Shown here piece after piece: positions 1 through 7,008 of a DNA stretch of 40,839 nucleotides. The notes under the pieces are model-generated. The model was not told the DNA's origin and did no database searches. It saw only the letters and a list, made by a program, of their open reading frames with translations. The position numbers and the translations under genes are program-made. This DNA is from Bacteroidota bacterium (lineage in GTDB: Bacteria > Bacteroidota > Bacteroidia > Chitinophagales > Saprospiraceae). Where the stretch lies: positions 90,357-131,195 of the forward strand of contig JASBVF010000008.1 of NCBI GenBank assembly GCA_030147525.1. The letters run 5' to 3'. Each line of letters opens with the position of its first letter. Position 1 is the first letter of the stretch.

Positions 1-189
1 AGGTCCGGTTTTCTTGAATTGGGTTTTGGTTAAAAACTGAGGGACTAAAGGTAATGATTGCCTTCAAATTAACAGGAAATACAAGGCGTTTTGACTGCGG
101 GATTTCAAAAATGAAAAATTGCAGCTTCGTGATCCCTTGAAACTTCCGGGATAACACATGTATTTCCAAAAGAAAACGCTGCTATACCG

Positions 190-1107
190 CTACCCTTCGA
201 TTTGATTGGAAAGGATTTTTAACTGGTAGGTTCTCGGCGAAATATTTTTCTTCTTTTTAAACAGCCGGACAAAGTAGGACAGGTTGTTAAATCCGCACTC
301 CATGCAGATTTCCTTGATCTTCTTTTTAGGATCATGCAGCAGGCTGGCGGCGAGTTTGATGCGTTCGTTGTTGATGAAATCGATGGGCGAAATGCCCATT
401 TCATTTTTGAAAACCCGGTGAAAATTCGATTCGCTCATATGCGATTGACGACTCAGTTCTTCGATGCTCAGCGTTTCATCCAGGTTTTCCCGGATGTAAT
501 TGACGATGTACGCCATCCGGTTATCGCTCGTGGAAAGGGTTTTTTCAGCATAAATTTTCCGCATTTCCGCCTGTAAAATCCGGATGACCAGTTCCTGCAG
601 CATGAAATCGGCAAACACGTCTTTCGACGGGTGATTTTCCGTGAATAAAAACAGCAGCCGGTGGATGATCTGGTGGATGGCGATGTCGTTGGTGAAATGA
701 AAATTGTAATCCGTGAAACGCCATTCCCGGTCGTCCGCCTTGGGGTGTGTTTCATTCAAAAAATCGATGGTGTTCCTGATCTTGTCCTCCGAAATAGCCA
801 TGGCGAGACAGCGGGTCGGGTTGTCCAGGTCTGCTTCGGGAAAGTCAATGCACATCAGTTCGCTGGGCGGCAGAATCAGCGACTCGCCCGGCAGGAAATC
901 AAACGACTGCATGTCTTCCAGGTGCATGATCTTTTTGCCCTGCATCATCGTTGCCAGCACCGGCTGGTTGAATTTCAGCAGCACCCGCTCCGCCTGCCGG
1001 TGGGTTTCAAACACATGCATCTCCGCATGTTGCAGGGTGTAGGAGGTCTGATTCTCCACGTGATTCTCCAGCCGCCTGTTTTGAAAAAATCGTTCTGAAA
1101 GCTGCAT
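190..1107 (-). CDS. AraC-family transcriptional regulator
   Basis: A 305-residue DNA-binding regulator. Residues about 200-300 form the paired helix-turn-helix of the AraC/XylS family: first helices around LSIEELSRQSHMSESNFHRV, then the second HTH with CGFNNLSYFVRLFKK, followed by the usual SPRTYQ-like end. Residues 1-185 resemble the AraC_N-type ligand/cupin-like sensor half. It is transcribed away from the aldehyde dehydrogenase gene, sharing a 251-bp spacer with inverted repeats, so local control of the aldehyde dehydrogenase/DUF779 pair is the simplest inference. Start at the ATG at 1107; stop TAG. The effector cannot be told from sequence. Confidence 0.93.
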   Translation of the reverse strand: MQLSERFFQNRRLENHVENQTSYTLQHAEMHVFETHRQAERVLLKFNQPVLATMMQGKKIMHLEDMQSFDFLPGESLILPPSELMCIDFPEADLDNPTRCLAMAISEDKIRNTIDFLNETHPKADDREWRFTDYNFHFTNDIAIHQIIHRLLFLFTENHPSKDVFADFMLQELVIRILQAEMRKIYAEKTLSTSDNRMAYIVNYIRENLDETLSIEELSRQSHMSESNFHRVFKNEMGISPIDFINNERIKLAASLLHDPKKKIKEICMECGFNNLSYFVRLFKKKKNISPRTYQLKILSNQIEG

Positions 1108-1358
1108 TCGAAAATTATTTATCGTTTTTCAATTTCTCGCCGAACAAAAATAGCCAAATCCAGCGATTTCGATAATAAAGCAACTAAATGCCGGGCCAAT
1201 ATTTTTCAATTTGCAAGGATTGTTCACCTTTTTAAGAGAATCGGTCAATTCCGCCGATTCTGCCGTCCATAGTTTTGCAAACATGTTTAAATGCCAAATC
1301 TCTAACCGGCATTTTAACATTTGGTAAAACATAATTCAGAAACTTAAATTTCGAAATC
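1108..1358. promoter_or_regulatory. Divergent regulatory region between araC-type gene and aldehyde dehydrogenase
   Basis: The 251-bp divergent spacer holds several repeats that could be operators. AAATGCCGG at 1186-1194 is inverted as CCGGCATTT at 1306-1314, and AAATGCC recurs at 1289-1295, giving a close inverted pair (1289-1295 with 1308-1314). AGAATCGG (1237-1244) and CCGATTCT (1254-1261) form an 8-bp inverted repeat with a 9-bp spacer. GCCAAATC occurs directly at 1153-1160 and 1293-1300. The repeats are seen directly; binding by the adjacent AraC protein is inference. No confident promoter pair was identified. Confidence 0.45.
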
Positions 1359-2882
1359 ATGAGCAACGTATTGACAACAACCAAAAATGCGGTTGAAAAA
1401 CCCGTATTCAAAAACCACTACGACAACTTCATCGGCGGAAAATGGGTCGCCCCTGCAAAGGGCGAATATTTTGAAAACGTCTCCCCCGTCGATGGAAAAG
1501 CCTTCACCAAAATCGCCCGCTCGACAGCTGAAGACATCGAAATGGCCATCGACGCAGCCTGGGCCGCAGCACCCGCCTGGAACAACTCCGCCGCCGCTTA
1601 CCGCAGCAACCTGCTGTTGAAAATTGCGGACGTTATGGAGCAAAACCTGGAAACACTGGCCCGTGTCGAAACCTGGGACAACGGCAAAGCCCTCCGGGAA
1701 ACCCGTGCCGCCGACCTTCCCCTCGCAGTTGATCACTTCCGGTACTTCGCCGGGGTCATCCGGGCGGAAGAAGGAACGGCGAGCGAACTGGATTCCTCCA
1801 CGGTTTCCATGAACATCCTGGAACCGCTGGGCGTGGTCGGCCAGATCATCCCCTGGAATTTCCCGCTGCTGATGGCCGCCTGGAAAGTCGCTCCTGCCCT
1901 CGCTGCCGGCAATTGCGTGGTGCTGAAACCCGCCGAGCAGACACCCGTCGGCATTATGATTTTGGTTGAAATGATCCAGGACATCCTGCCAGCCGGCGTG
2001 CTCAACGTGGTGAACGGTTTCGGCGTGGAGGCCGGCAAACCACTCGCATCAAGCCCCCGCATCAACAAGGTGGCCTTCACCGGTGAAACCACCACCGGCC
2101 AACTCATCATGCAGTACGCTTCCAAAAACATCACGCCGGTGACACTGGAACTGGGCGGCAAGTCGCCGAATATTTTCTTCGAAAGCATCATGGATGCCGA
2201 TGATGAGTTTTTTGACAAATGCCTGGAAGGGGCGGTCATGTTTGCCCTCAACCAGGGAGAAGTTTGCACCTGCCCGTCGAGGCTGCTGGTGCAGGAAAAC
2301 ATCTACGACGCCTTCATCGAAAGGGTGATCGAACGCACCAAAGCCATCAAACTGGGCCATCCGCTCGACCCCTCCACGATGATGGGAGCGCAGGCATCGA
2401 ACGACCAGTACGAGAAGATTCTGAACTACATCAACATCGGGAAGGAAGAAGGCTGCGAGGTGCTGGCCGGCGGCGCTGCTGCTTACAACGAGGGCCTCGA
2501 AGGCGGCTACTACATCCAGCCTACCATTTTGAAAGGGAACAATAAAATGAGGGTTTTCCAGGAGGAAATCTTCGGTCCGGTCGTCTGCGTAACCACGTTC
2601 AAAGACGAGGCCGAAGCCATCGAGATCGCCAACGATACACTTTACGGACTTGGCGCCGGTGTCTGGACCCGTGATACGCATCAGGCTTACCAGATTTCAA
2701 GGGCCATCAAGGCAGGCCGGGTTTGGGTGAACTGTTACCACGCTTACCCTGCCCATGCGCCGTTCGGCGGGTACAAGAAATCTGGTATCGGCCGTGAGAC
2801 GCACAAAATGATGCTCAATCACTACCGCCAGACGAAAAACATGCTGATCTCTTACGACAAGAAGGCGCTTGGTTTCTTCTGA
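1359..2882 (+). CDS. NAD(P)-dependent aldehyde dehydrogenase (ExaC/AldB-like)
   Basis: A 507-residue class I/II-type aldehyde dehydrogenase, the usual family length, oxidising an aldehyde to its acid with NAD(P)+. Visible hallmarks are [14 protein letters not shown] (cofactor-site region), the general-base glutamate E264 in LELGGKSPN, and nucleophile C303 in [11 protein letters not shown]. The GEVCTCPSR form around the active cysteine is typical of the acetaldehyde dehydrogenase ExaC/AcoD/AldB group. It is followed after 74 bp by a DUF779 gene, a common partner of this subgroup, and preceded by a divergent AraC regulator. Substrate (acetaldehyde or another short-chain aldehyde) is inferred from subgroup only. 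Confidence 0.95.
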   Translation: MSNVLTTTKNAVEKPVFKNHYDNFIGGKWVAPAKGEYFENVSPVDGKAFTKIARSTAEDIEMAIDAAWAAAPAWNNSAAAYRSNLLLKIADVMEQNLETLARVETWDNGKALRETRAADLPLAVDHFRYFAGVIRAEEGTASELDSSTVSMNILEPLGVVGQIIPWNFPLLMAAWKVAPALAAGNCVVLKPAEQTPVGIMILVEMIQDILPAGVLNVVNGFGVEAGKPLASSPRINKVAFTGETTTGQLIMQYASKNITPVTLELGGKSPNIFFESIMDADDEFFDKCLEGAVMFALNQGEVCTCPSRLLVQENIYDAFIERVIERTKAIKLGHPLDPSTMMGAQASNDQYEKILNYINIGKEEGCEVLAGGAAAYNEGLEGGYYIQPTILKGNNKMRVFQEEIFGPVVCVTTFKDEAEAIEIANDTLYGLGAGVWTRDTHQAYQISRAIKAGRVWVNCYHAYPAHAPFGGYKKSGIGRETHKMMLNHYRQTKNMLISYDKKALGFF

Positions 2883-2890
2883 TCTTAGCG

Positions 2891-2937
2891 AAGCGGTTGG
2901 TGGTTGGCTGTTGGCTTTTAGCCTGTGGCCAACCACC
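2891..2937. repeat. Heptamer word-repeat foldback between aldehyde dehydrogenase and DUF779 genes
   Basis: Tandem degenerate heptamers of the form GGTTGGN/TGTTGGC run from about 2895 and end in their reverse complement. A 10-bp perfect arm GGTGGTTGGC (2899-2908) pairs with GCCAACCACC (2928-2937), with weaker pairing inside and a TTTTA loop region. It fills most of the 74-bp spacer inside a probable two-gene operon and has no U-tract, so it is not an obvious terminator. It belongs to the window-wide word-repeat class. Confidence 0.7.
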
Positions 2938-2956
2938 TCTTTAAATCTATTTCATC

Positions 2957-3334
2957 ATGATAAAAAGAGTACTCATCACCGATGCAGCCTGTGAAGTGAT
3001 CGATCAATTACGCCAGGAACACGGTCCGCTGATGTTTCACCAAAGCGGCGGATGCTGCGACGGCTCCTCGCCGATGTGTTTCCCGGAAGGCGAACTGATG
3101 TTGAATGAAACCGATGTCTGGCTGGGTGAGGTGCACGGCTGCGGTTTTTATATGTCGAAAGATCAGTTTGAATACTGGCAACACACACAACTCACCGTCA
3201 ATGTCGTGAAAGGCCGGGGCGCCAGTTTTTCACTGGAGATACCGCTTGGTGTCCGTTTTGTGATCGAATCCAGCTTGTTCAGAGAAGAAGATTTTAAACA
3301 CCTGACACCGGTAAAAACAGGACGCTCGCAATAA
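2957..3334 (+). CDS. DUF779 family protein
   Basis: A 125-residue cytosolic protein of the DUF779 family, recognised by the cysteine-rich segment SGGCCDGSSPMCF near residue 32 and the following VHGCGFYMSKDQFEYW region. The biochemical role is not established; the conserved cysteines and histidine could bind a metal. DUF779 genes very often lie directly next to ExaC/AldB-type aldehyde dehydrogenases, as here, suggesting an accessory or maturation role in aldehyde oxidation (inference from neighbourhood). Start ATG is preceded by an A/T-rich leader without a Shine-Dalgarno, as for most genes here. It ends 21 bp from the convergent DUF2809 gene. Confidence 0.9.
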   Translation: MIKRVLITDAACEVIDQLRQEHGPLMFHQSGGCCDGSSPMCFPEGELMLNETDVWLGEVHGCGFYMSKDQFEYWQHTQLTVNVVKGRGASFSLEIPLGVRFVIESSLFREEDFKHLTPVKTGRSQ

Positions 3335-3355
3335 AAATCCAGCCTGCATTTCTCA

Positions 3356-3742
3356 TCATTTTTGCGACGCCTCCCCTGCCTTCCACCACTCATAACCCAA
3401 CACTGCCGCCACGCCTAACGTGTAAGCCAACATATCGCCCCAGGCGAAGCCGGTCCCAATCACAATTCTGGCCACTTCGGAATGATCCAATCCCAGCAGT
3501 TTTACCAGTTGAAAATGCTGACCAATCTCAATGGCAAAGGAAAAAAGCAACACCCCCAGTCCCACTTTCCACGGGGTTGCATCGAGGAAAGTTTTTACAA
3601 AACAATAGATCAGCATAACGACGAGAAAATCACCCACGTAAGGCCGGATGAATTTGTCTCTGACAAAAAGAGCGATGGCTACCTCGATCAGGAAAAGCAG
3701 GACGGTAGCAACAAAGTAGTTTTTTTGAAAGGTAAAACGCAT
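3356..3742 (-). CDS. DUF2809 family integral membrane protein
   Basis: A small hydrophobic protein of about 128 residues with four predicted membrane helices. The segment IEVAIALFVRDKFIRPYVGD followed by a hydrophobic VVMLIYCFVKTF stretch is the signature of DUF2809 proteins. The SFAIEIGQHFQLVKLLG segment resembles the VanZ-like fold in which an acidic/glutamine pair lies at a helix start. Function is unknown. The ATG at 3742 matches how family members begin (MRFTFQKNY); in-frame ATGs at 3748 and 3772 are also possible. It is convergent with the DUF779 gene and upstream of nothing obvious on its own strand. Confidence 0.85.
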   Translation of the reverse strand: MRFTFQKNYFVATVLLFLIEVAIALFVRDKFIRPYVGDFLVVMLIYCFVKTFLDATPWKVGLGVLLFSFAIEIGQHFQLVKLLGLDHSEVARIVIGTGFAWGDMLAYTLGVAAVLGYEWWKAGEASQK

Positions 3743-3810
3743 GGGCATTTTTTGAGGTAAAAATAACTGCATGGCGAGCAGTTTTTCAGCAGGACACTTT
3801 TATGTTTGAT

Positions 3811-3854
3811 CAAAAAAAAACCGGTAGGCCGGGAGTTTCCCTGCATACCGGTTC
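3811..3854 (-). terminator. Rho-independent terminator after the DUF2911 gene
   Basis: On the minus strand, AACCGGTA (complement of 3846-3853) pairs with TACCGGTT (complement of 3819-3826) and is followed directly by a U-run (A-run at 3811-3820 on the plus strand). It lies 36 bp past the DUF2911 stop. A second short hairpin, CCGCC-GGAA-GGCGG at 3857-3870, lies between the stop and this stem. Confidence 0.8.
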
Positions 3855-3889
3855 GTCCGCCGGAAGGCGGCAGATCGTATCTGTTTAGT

Positions 3890-4456
3890 TTATCCTTTGA
3901 TCCGAACGGGAACGGCCAGCCGGTCCCAGTGAAGCACCAAAGCAGAACCGTCCAGCATGAATTCCATCGTTTCGGATGCATTGCTGACCACTTTGGAGGG
4001 AACCGTCACCCGCAGTACGTCTTTGGAAGCATCGTAATTGTAGGCTCCCCACTGCTCTGCCGTTTTATTGAAAATGATGGTCCATTCCTTTTCGCCGGGG
4101 ATGGTAAACAAACCGTATTTGCCGGCAGCCAGCTTTTTACCTTCGATTTCCACATCGCCTGAAAACTCGATCGTGGTAGCGTCGTTTGCTCCCGTTCTCC
4201 AGACTTTGCCGAAGGGCACAAGGCCGCCCCAGACTTCCCTTCCTTTCACGGACGGGCTTCCGTAAACGACACTCACTTTGGTGGCGCCGATCGTGCCTTT
4301 CATTTCTTTTTTAGGACTGGCGATGTCACCTTTCAGGACGACAGTTTCGTAAGTTGCAGCATCCGTGGCCTTTTGATTCTGGCCGTTGGCAGTCGTTCCG
4401 AAAGTCAGCAGCAAAAAGGCAAACAGAAAAGTGTTGAACAATTGATTTCGATTCAT
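3890..4456 (-). CDS. DUF2911 family exported protein
   Basis: A 188-residue protein with an N-terminal signal peptide (hydrophobic LFNTFLFAFLLLTFGTTANG ending near residue 25). The mature part is DUF2911: the segment VKGREVWGGLVPFGKVWRTG followed by AND-ATTIEF and the KLAAGKYGLFTIPG run are the family's strongest signature. DUF2911 proteins are predicted beta-rich periplasmic or outer-surface proteins common in Bacteroidota; no function is established. Single-gene unit with its own terminator downstream. Confidence 0.92.
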   Translation of the reverse strand: MNRNQLFNTFLFAFLLLTFGTTANGQNQKATDAATYETVVLKGDIASPKKEMKGTIGATKVSVVYGSPSVKGREVWGGLVPFGKVWRTGANDATTIEFSGDVEIEGKKLAAGKYGLFTIPGEKEWTIIFNKTAEQWGAYNYDASKDVLRVTVPSKVVSNASETMEFMLDGSALVLHWDRLAVPVRIKG

Positions 4457-4675
4457 TTTTTCTTTTTTTAAGATGATAAAATTGAATTTCTTGAAATACC
4501 CGTGGTGGGGGCAGCCTTATCAAAAGCGAATATAGGGCAAATGTGTTTTGGAGGAAGGGCATTGATTTTACCGGAACGGCAAAATTAGTTCGCCATCTGT
4601 CGAAAATCAGACAAAAATCACCACTTTTAAAAGAATTAGCGGTGAAACGCTGGCTTGGGATGACCGCTTGATAAG

Positions 4676-5134
4676 TCAGGATTTTTCACCCGGAGGCAAT
4701 GCCATTCGATACTGCACAACCCTGTAAGTTTCTTCAAATCCTTGCCGCAGGTAAAATTTCTGCGCCCGTTCGTTGTCCAGTTCCGTGTCAACGGCAAGTT
4801 CGGAGCAGCCCTGCTCCATGGCCCATTTTTTAGCAAAATCCACGACTTGCGAACCGAGACCACGCTCCTGCCATTTTTCAACCAAGTAAAGTCCTTCGAT
4901 GTATGCCACGGGCGAGCTGAGGCAGCCGTCCACGATGTTGCGAAGCGACAATTCCAGCATGCCGATGGGTGCTGTTTCGTTTTCATCAAACACCAGGTAA
5001 GTTGTCAGGGCAGGGTCTTCGACGATGTGGCGGATTTCGGCTTCGCTGTGAGCCGGATCGATATAGCCATAGAGTTCTTCCCGGAGACGGTGCCAGGCAG
5101 GGAAGTCGGCGAGGGTGGCGAGGTGGAAATGCAT
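4676..5134 (-). CDS. GNAT acetyltransferase, AAC(6')-I-like
   Basis: A 152-residue GNAT-fold N-acetyltransferase using acetyl-CoA. Landmarks match those of aminoglycoside 6'-N-acetyltransferases of the AAC(6')-I group in order: WHRLREELYG near the start, SLRNIVDGCLSSPVAYIEGL (residues about 65-85), the acyl-CoA loop QERGLGS, GCSELAVDTELDN, and the C-terminal QGFEETYRVVQYR. Length agrees with that family (about 145-150). Whether the natural substrate is an aminoglycoside is unknown; many chromosomal relatives have other amine substrates. Divergent from the Asp-box gene. Confidence 0.88.
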   Translation of the reverse strand: MHFHLATLADFPAWHRLREELYGYIDPAHSEAEIRHIVEDPALTTYLVFDENETAPIGMLELSLRNIVDGCLSSPVAYIEGLYLVEKWQERGLGSQVVDFAKKWAMEQGCSELAVDTELDNERAQKFYLRQGFEETYRVVQYRMALPPGEKS

Positions 5135-5140
5135 TTTTTT

Positions 5141-5170
5141 ATGATAAATGATGAACGATGAATGATGAAT
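5141..5170. repeat. Heptamer word repeat (ATGATGA-type) between divergent genes
   Basis: Four consecutive degenerate heptamers built on ATGATGA (ATGATAA, ATGATGA, ACGATGA, ATGATGA) lie 6 bp upstream of the GNAT start codon in the divergent spacer. There is no reverse-complement arm here. The word is the same as that used in the foldback element between ntpB and ntpA. Confidence 0.7.
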
Positions 5171-5229
5171 GGGGTCTCCGGGATTTTTCGCAATTTGGCG
5201 TTTTTGATGAAAAAACCAGTGGTTTCACC

Positions 5230-7008
5230 ATGATAAAAAATGCCATCCTCACCGTCGTCTGCTTTCTGTTTTCACTTTTCGTTTTTACTCAAAACCCCGA
5301 CCCACGCTACATCGAAAACGGCTACGACATCCACGCCAGCGGCTACATCGACCAGCCGTACATCGTCACGCTGGAAGACGGCACCTGGCTCTGCGCTTTC
5401 ACCACCGGCAAATTGGAAGAGGGCCTCGACGGCCAGCACATCGCCGCCACCCGCAGCAGCGATTTGGGTAAAACATGGTCGCCGCCCGTCGCCCTGGAAC
5501 CCGCAAGTGGGCCGGCAGCGTCGTGGGCCATGCCGTACCTGACGGACTTCGGGAGGGTATACGTTTTTTACGTGTACAACGGCGACGATATCAGCAAACT
5601 CGACGGCGAGAAGATCCGCAACGACATCCTCGGCTGGTACTGCTACCGCTTCTCCGACGATGGAGGCCTGACCTGGTCGGAGCGCTACCGGCTGCCCATG
5701 CGAACCACCGCCGCCGATCGGGCGAATGACTGGCAGGGTCGGGTGCAGATTTTCTGGGGCATCGGCAAGCCCGTCACGTTGGGTGAAGGCATAATTTTCA
5801 GTTTCACCAAACTCGGAAAGTACATGCTCGACAACGGCGAGGGATGGTTTTTTCACTGTGAAAATATCAACTCAGAGCGTGACCCGGCCCGCTTGAAATG
5901 GCAGCTCCTGCCCGACGGCGAGCACGGCCTCAGGAACCCCGAATACGGCTCCGTACAGGAGGAACACAACCTCGTGCCACTCAGCGACGGCAGCCTCTAC
6001 TGCGTCTATCGAACGCAAGTGGGCTACCTCATCGAGTCGTACAGCCGGGATGGCGGGCACACCTGGTCGCTCCCCTCCCCTGCCCGCTACGCCGATGGCC
6101 GTCCGGTGAAAACTTCCCGTGCCTGCCCCCGCATCTGGAAATGCAGCAATGGGAAATATTTGCTCTGGTTTCACAACCACAGCGGCGACCATTTTTCGAC
6201 CAGAAATCCGGCATGGCTGGCCGGTGGCGTAGAAGCTGACGGAGAAATACGCTGGTCGCAACCCGAAATTTTCCTCTACGGTAACGACCTCAGCTACGAG
6301 AGCGGCCGCTTCAGCTACCCCGACATGGTGGAGCAAAATGGCCGCCACTGGATCACTGAGACGAACAAGCTACAGGCCCGCATCCACGAGGTGCCGGTCG
6401 AAATGCTGGAAAAACTCTGGGGTCAGTTTGATCAAATACCTTTGGCCATTGGCCGCCCGCCGGTTATGGCATTTAACGAAGAAGATTTGAAAAAAGAAAA
6501 ACTCCCCATCACCGGCTTCCCCGAGAATTCTGAAGGCGGTTTTATCCTGATGAACGCCATGCGTCCGGACGGCGGACTGACCATCGAAATGACCGTACAA
6601 CCGAAGGATTTCTCCCACGCCCGGGTGCTGCTCGACACCCGCAACGAGTTCGGCAGCGGCCTGTACATTCAAACCACGGGCTATCGCCAACTGGAGGTAA
6701 ATCTCTGTAACACAGAATATTGTGAAACCTGGACCACCGACCCCGGCCTGCTGGACATTGTGAAACCGCACAACGTGACGCTCATCGTTGACAACGGCCC
6801 GGACGTGATGATGTGGGTCGTGGATGGAAAATTGTGCGATGGCGGCACGAGCCGGCAATTCGGCTGGACGCACTACTCGCCCTTCCTCGGTCGTATTTTG
6901 ACGAACAAGGAAGAAGTCCTACGGATCATGCCGGAGGAGATGAAAAGTTTGCGGATTTATGATTGGGCGATGGGGGTTTCGGAGGCGGTGGGGCGGCAGA
7001 AAAATTAA
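5230..7008 (+). CDS. Exported Asp-box (BNR, sialidase-fold) protein with C-terminal lectin-like domain
   Basis: A 592-residue protein from the ATG at 5230, chosen because it begins a clean signal peptide (MIKNAILTVVCFLFSLFVFT, cleavage just after). Residues about 20-420 form a six-bladed propeller of the sialidase/BNR_2 type with at least three Asp-boxes: SSDLGKTW, SDDGGLTW and SRDGGHTW. The arginine-containing FRIP motif of true sialidases is not obvious at the N-terminus (YIDQPYI lies there), so sialidase activity is not assured. Residues about 450-590 resemble a concanavalin-like lectin/glucanase domain. Probably a periplasmic or surface glycan-active or glycan-binding protein. Its stop overlaps that of the convergent TonB receptor gene. 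Confidence 0.82.
   Translation: MIKNAILTVVCFLFSLFVFTQNPDPRYIENGYDIHASGYIDQPYIVTLEDGTWLCAFTTGKLEEGLDGQHIAATRSSDLGKTWSPPVALEPASGPAASWAMPYLTDFGRVYVFYVYNGDDISKLDGEKIRNDILGWYCYRFSDDGGLTWSERYRLPMRTTAADRANDWQGRVQIFWGIGKPVTLGEGIIFSFTKLGKYMLDNGEGWFFHCENINSERDPARLKWQLLPDGEHGLRNPEYGSVQEEHNLVPLSDGSLYCVYRTQVGYLIESYSRDGGHTWSLPSPARYADGRPVKTSRACPRIWKCSNGKYLLWFHNHSGDHFSTRNPAWLAGGVEADGEIRWSQPEIFLYGNDLSYESGRFSYPDMVEQNGRHWITETNKLQARIHEVPVEMLEKLWGQFDQIPLAIGRPPVMAFNEEDLKKEKLPITGFPENSEGGFILMNAMRPDGGLTIEMTVQPKDFSHARVLLDTRNEFGSGLYIQTTGYRQLEVNLCNTEYCETWTTDPGLLDIVKPHNVTLIVDNGPDVMMWVVDGKLCDGGTSRQFGWTHYSPFLGRILTNKEEVLRIMPEEMKSLRIYDWAMGVSEAVGRQKN

Noticed and set aside
1-189. Possible gene or terminator at the left edge downstream of the AraC-type gene
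   Set aside because: No credible open frame or strong hairpin with a U-run was found in this stretch.
2049-2681. Minus-strand open frame antisense to the aldehyde dehydrogenase
   Set aside because: Shadow frame of a gene with intact catalytic motifs; no homologous features.
5230-7008. Firm naming of the Asp-box protein as exo-alpha-sialidase
   Set aside because: Asp-boxes define the fold, not the activity; the N-terminal arginine motif of sialidases is not evident.
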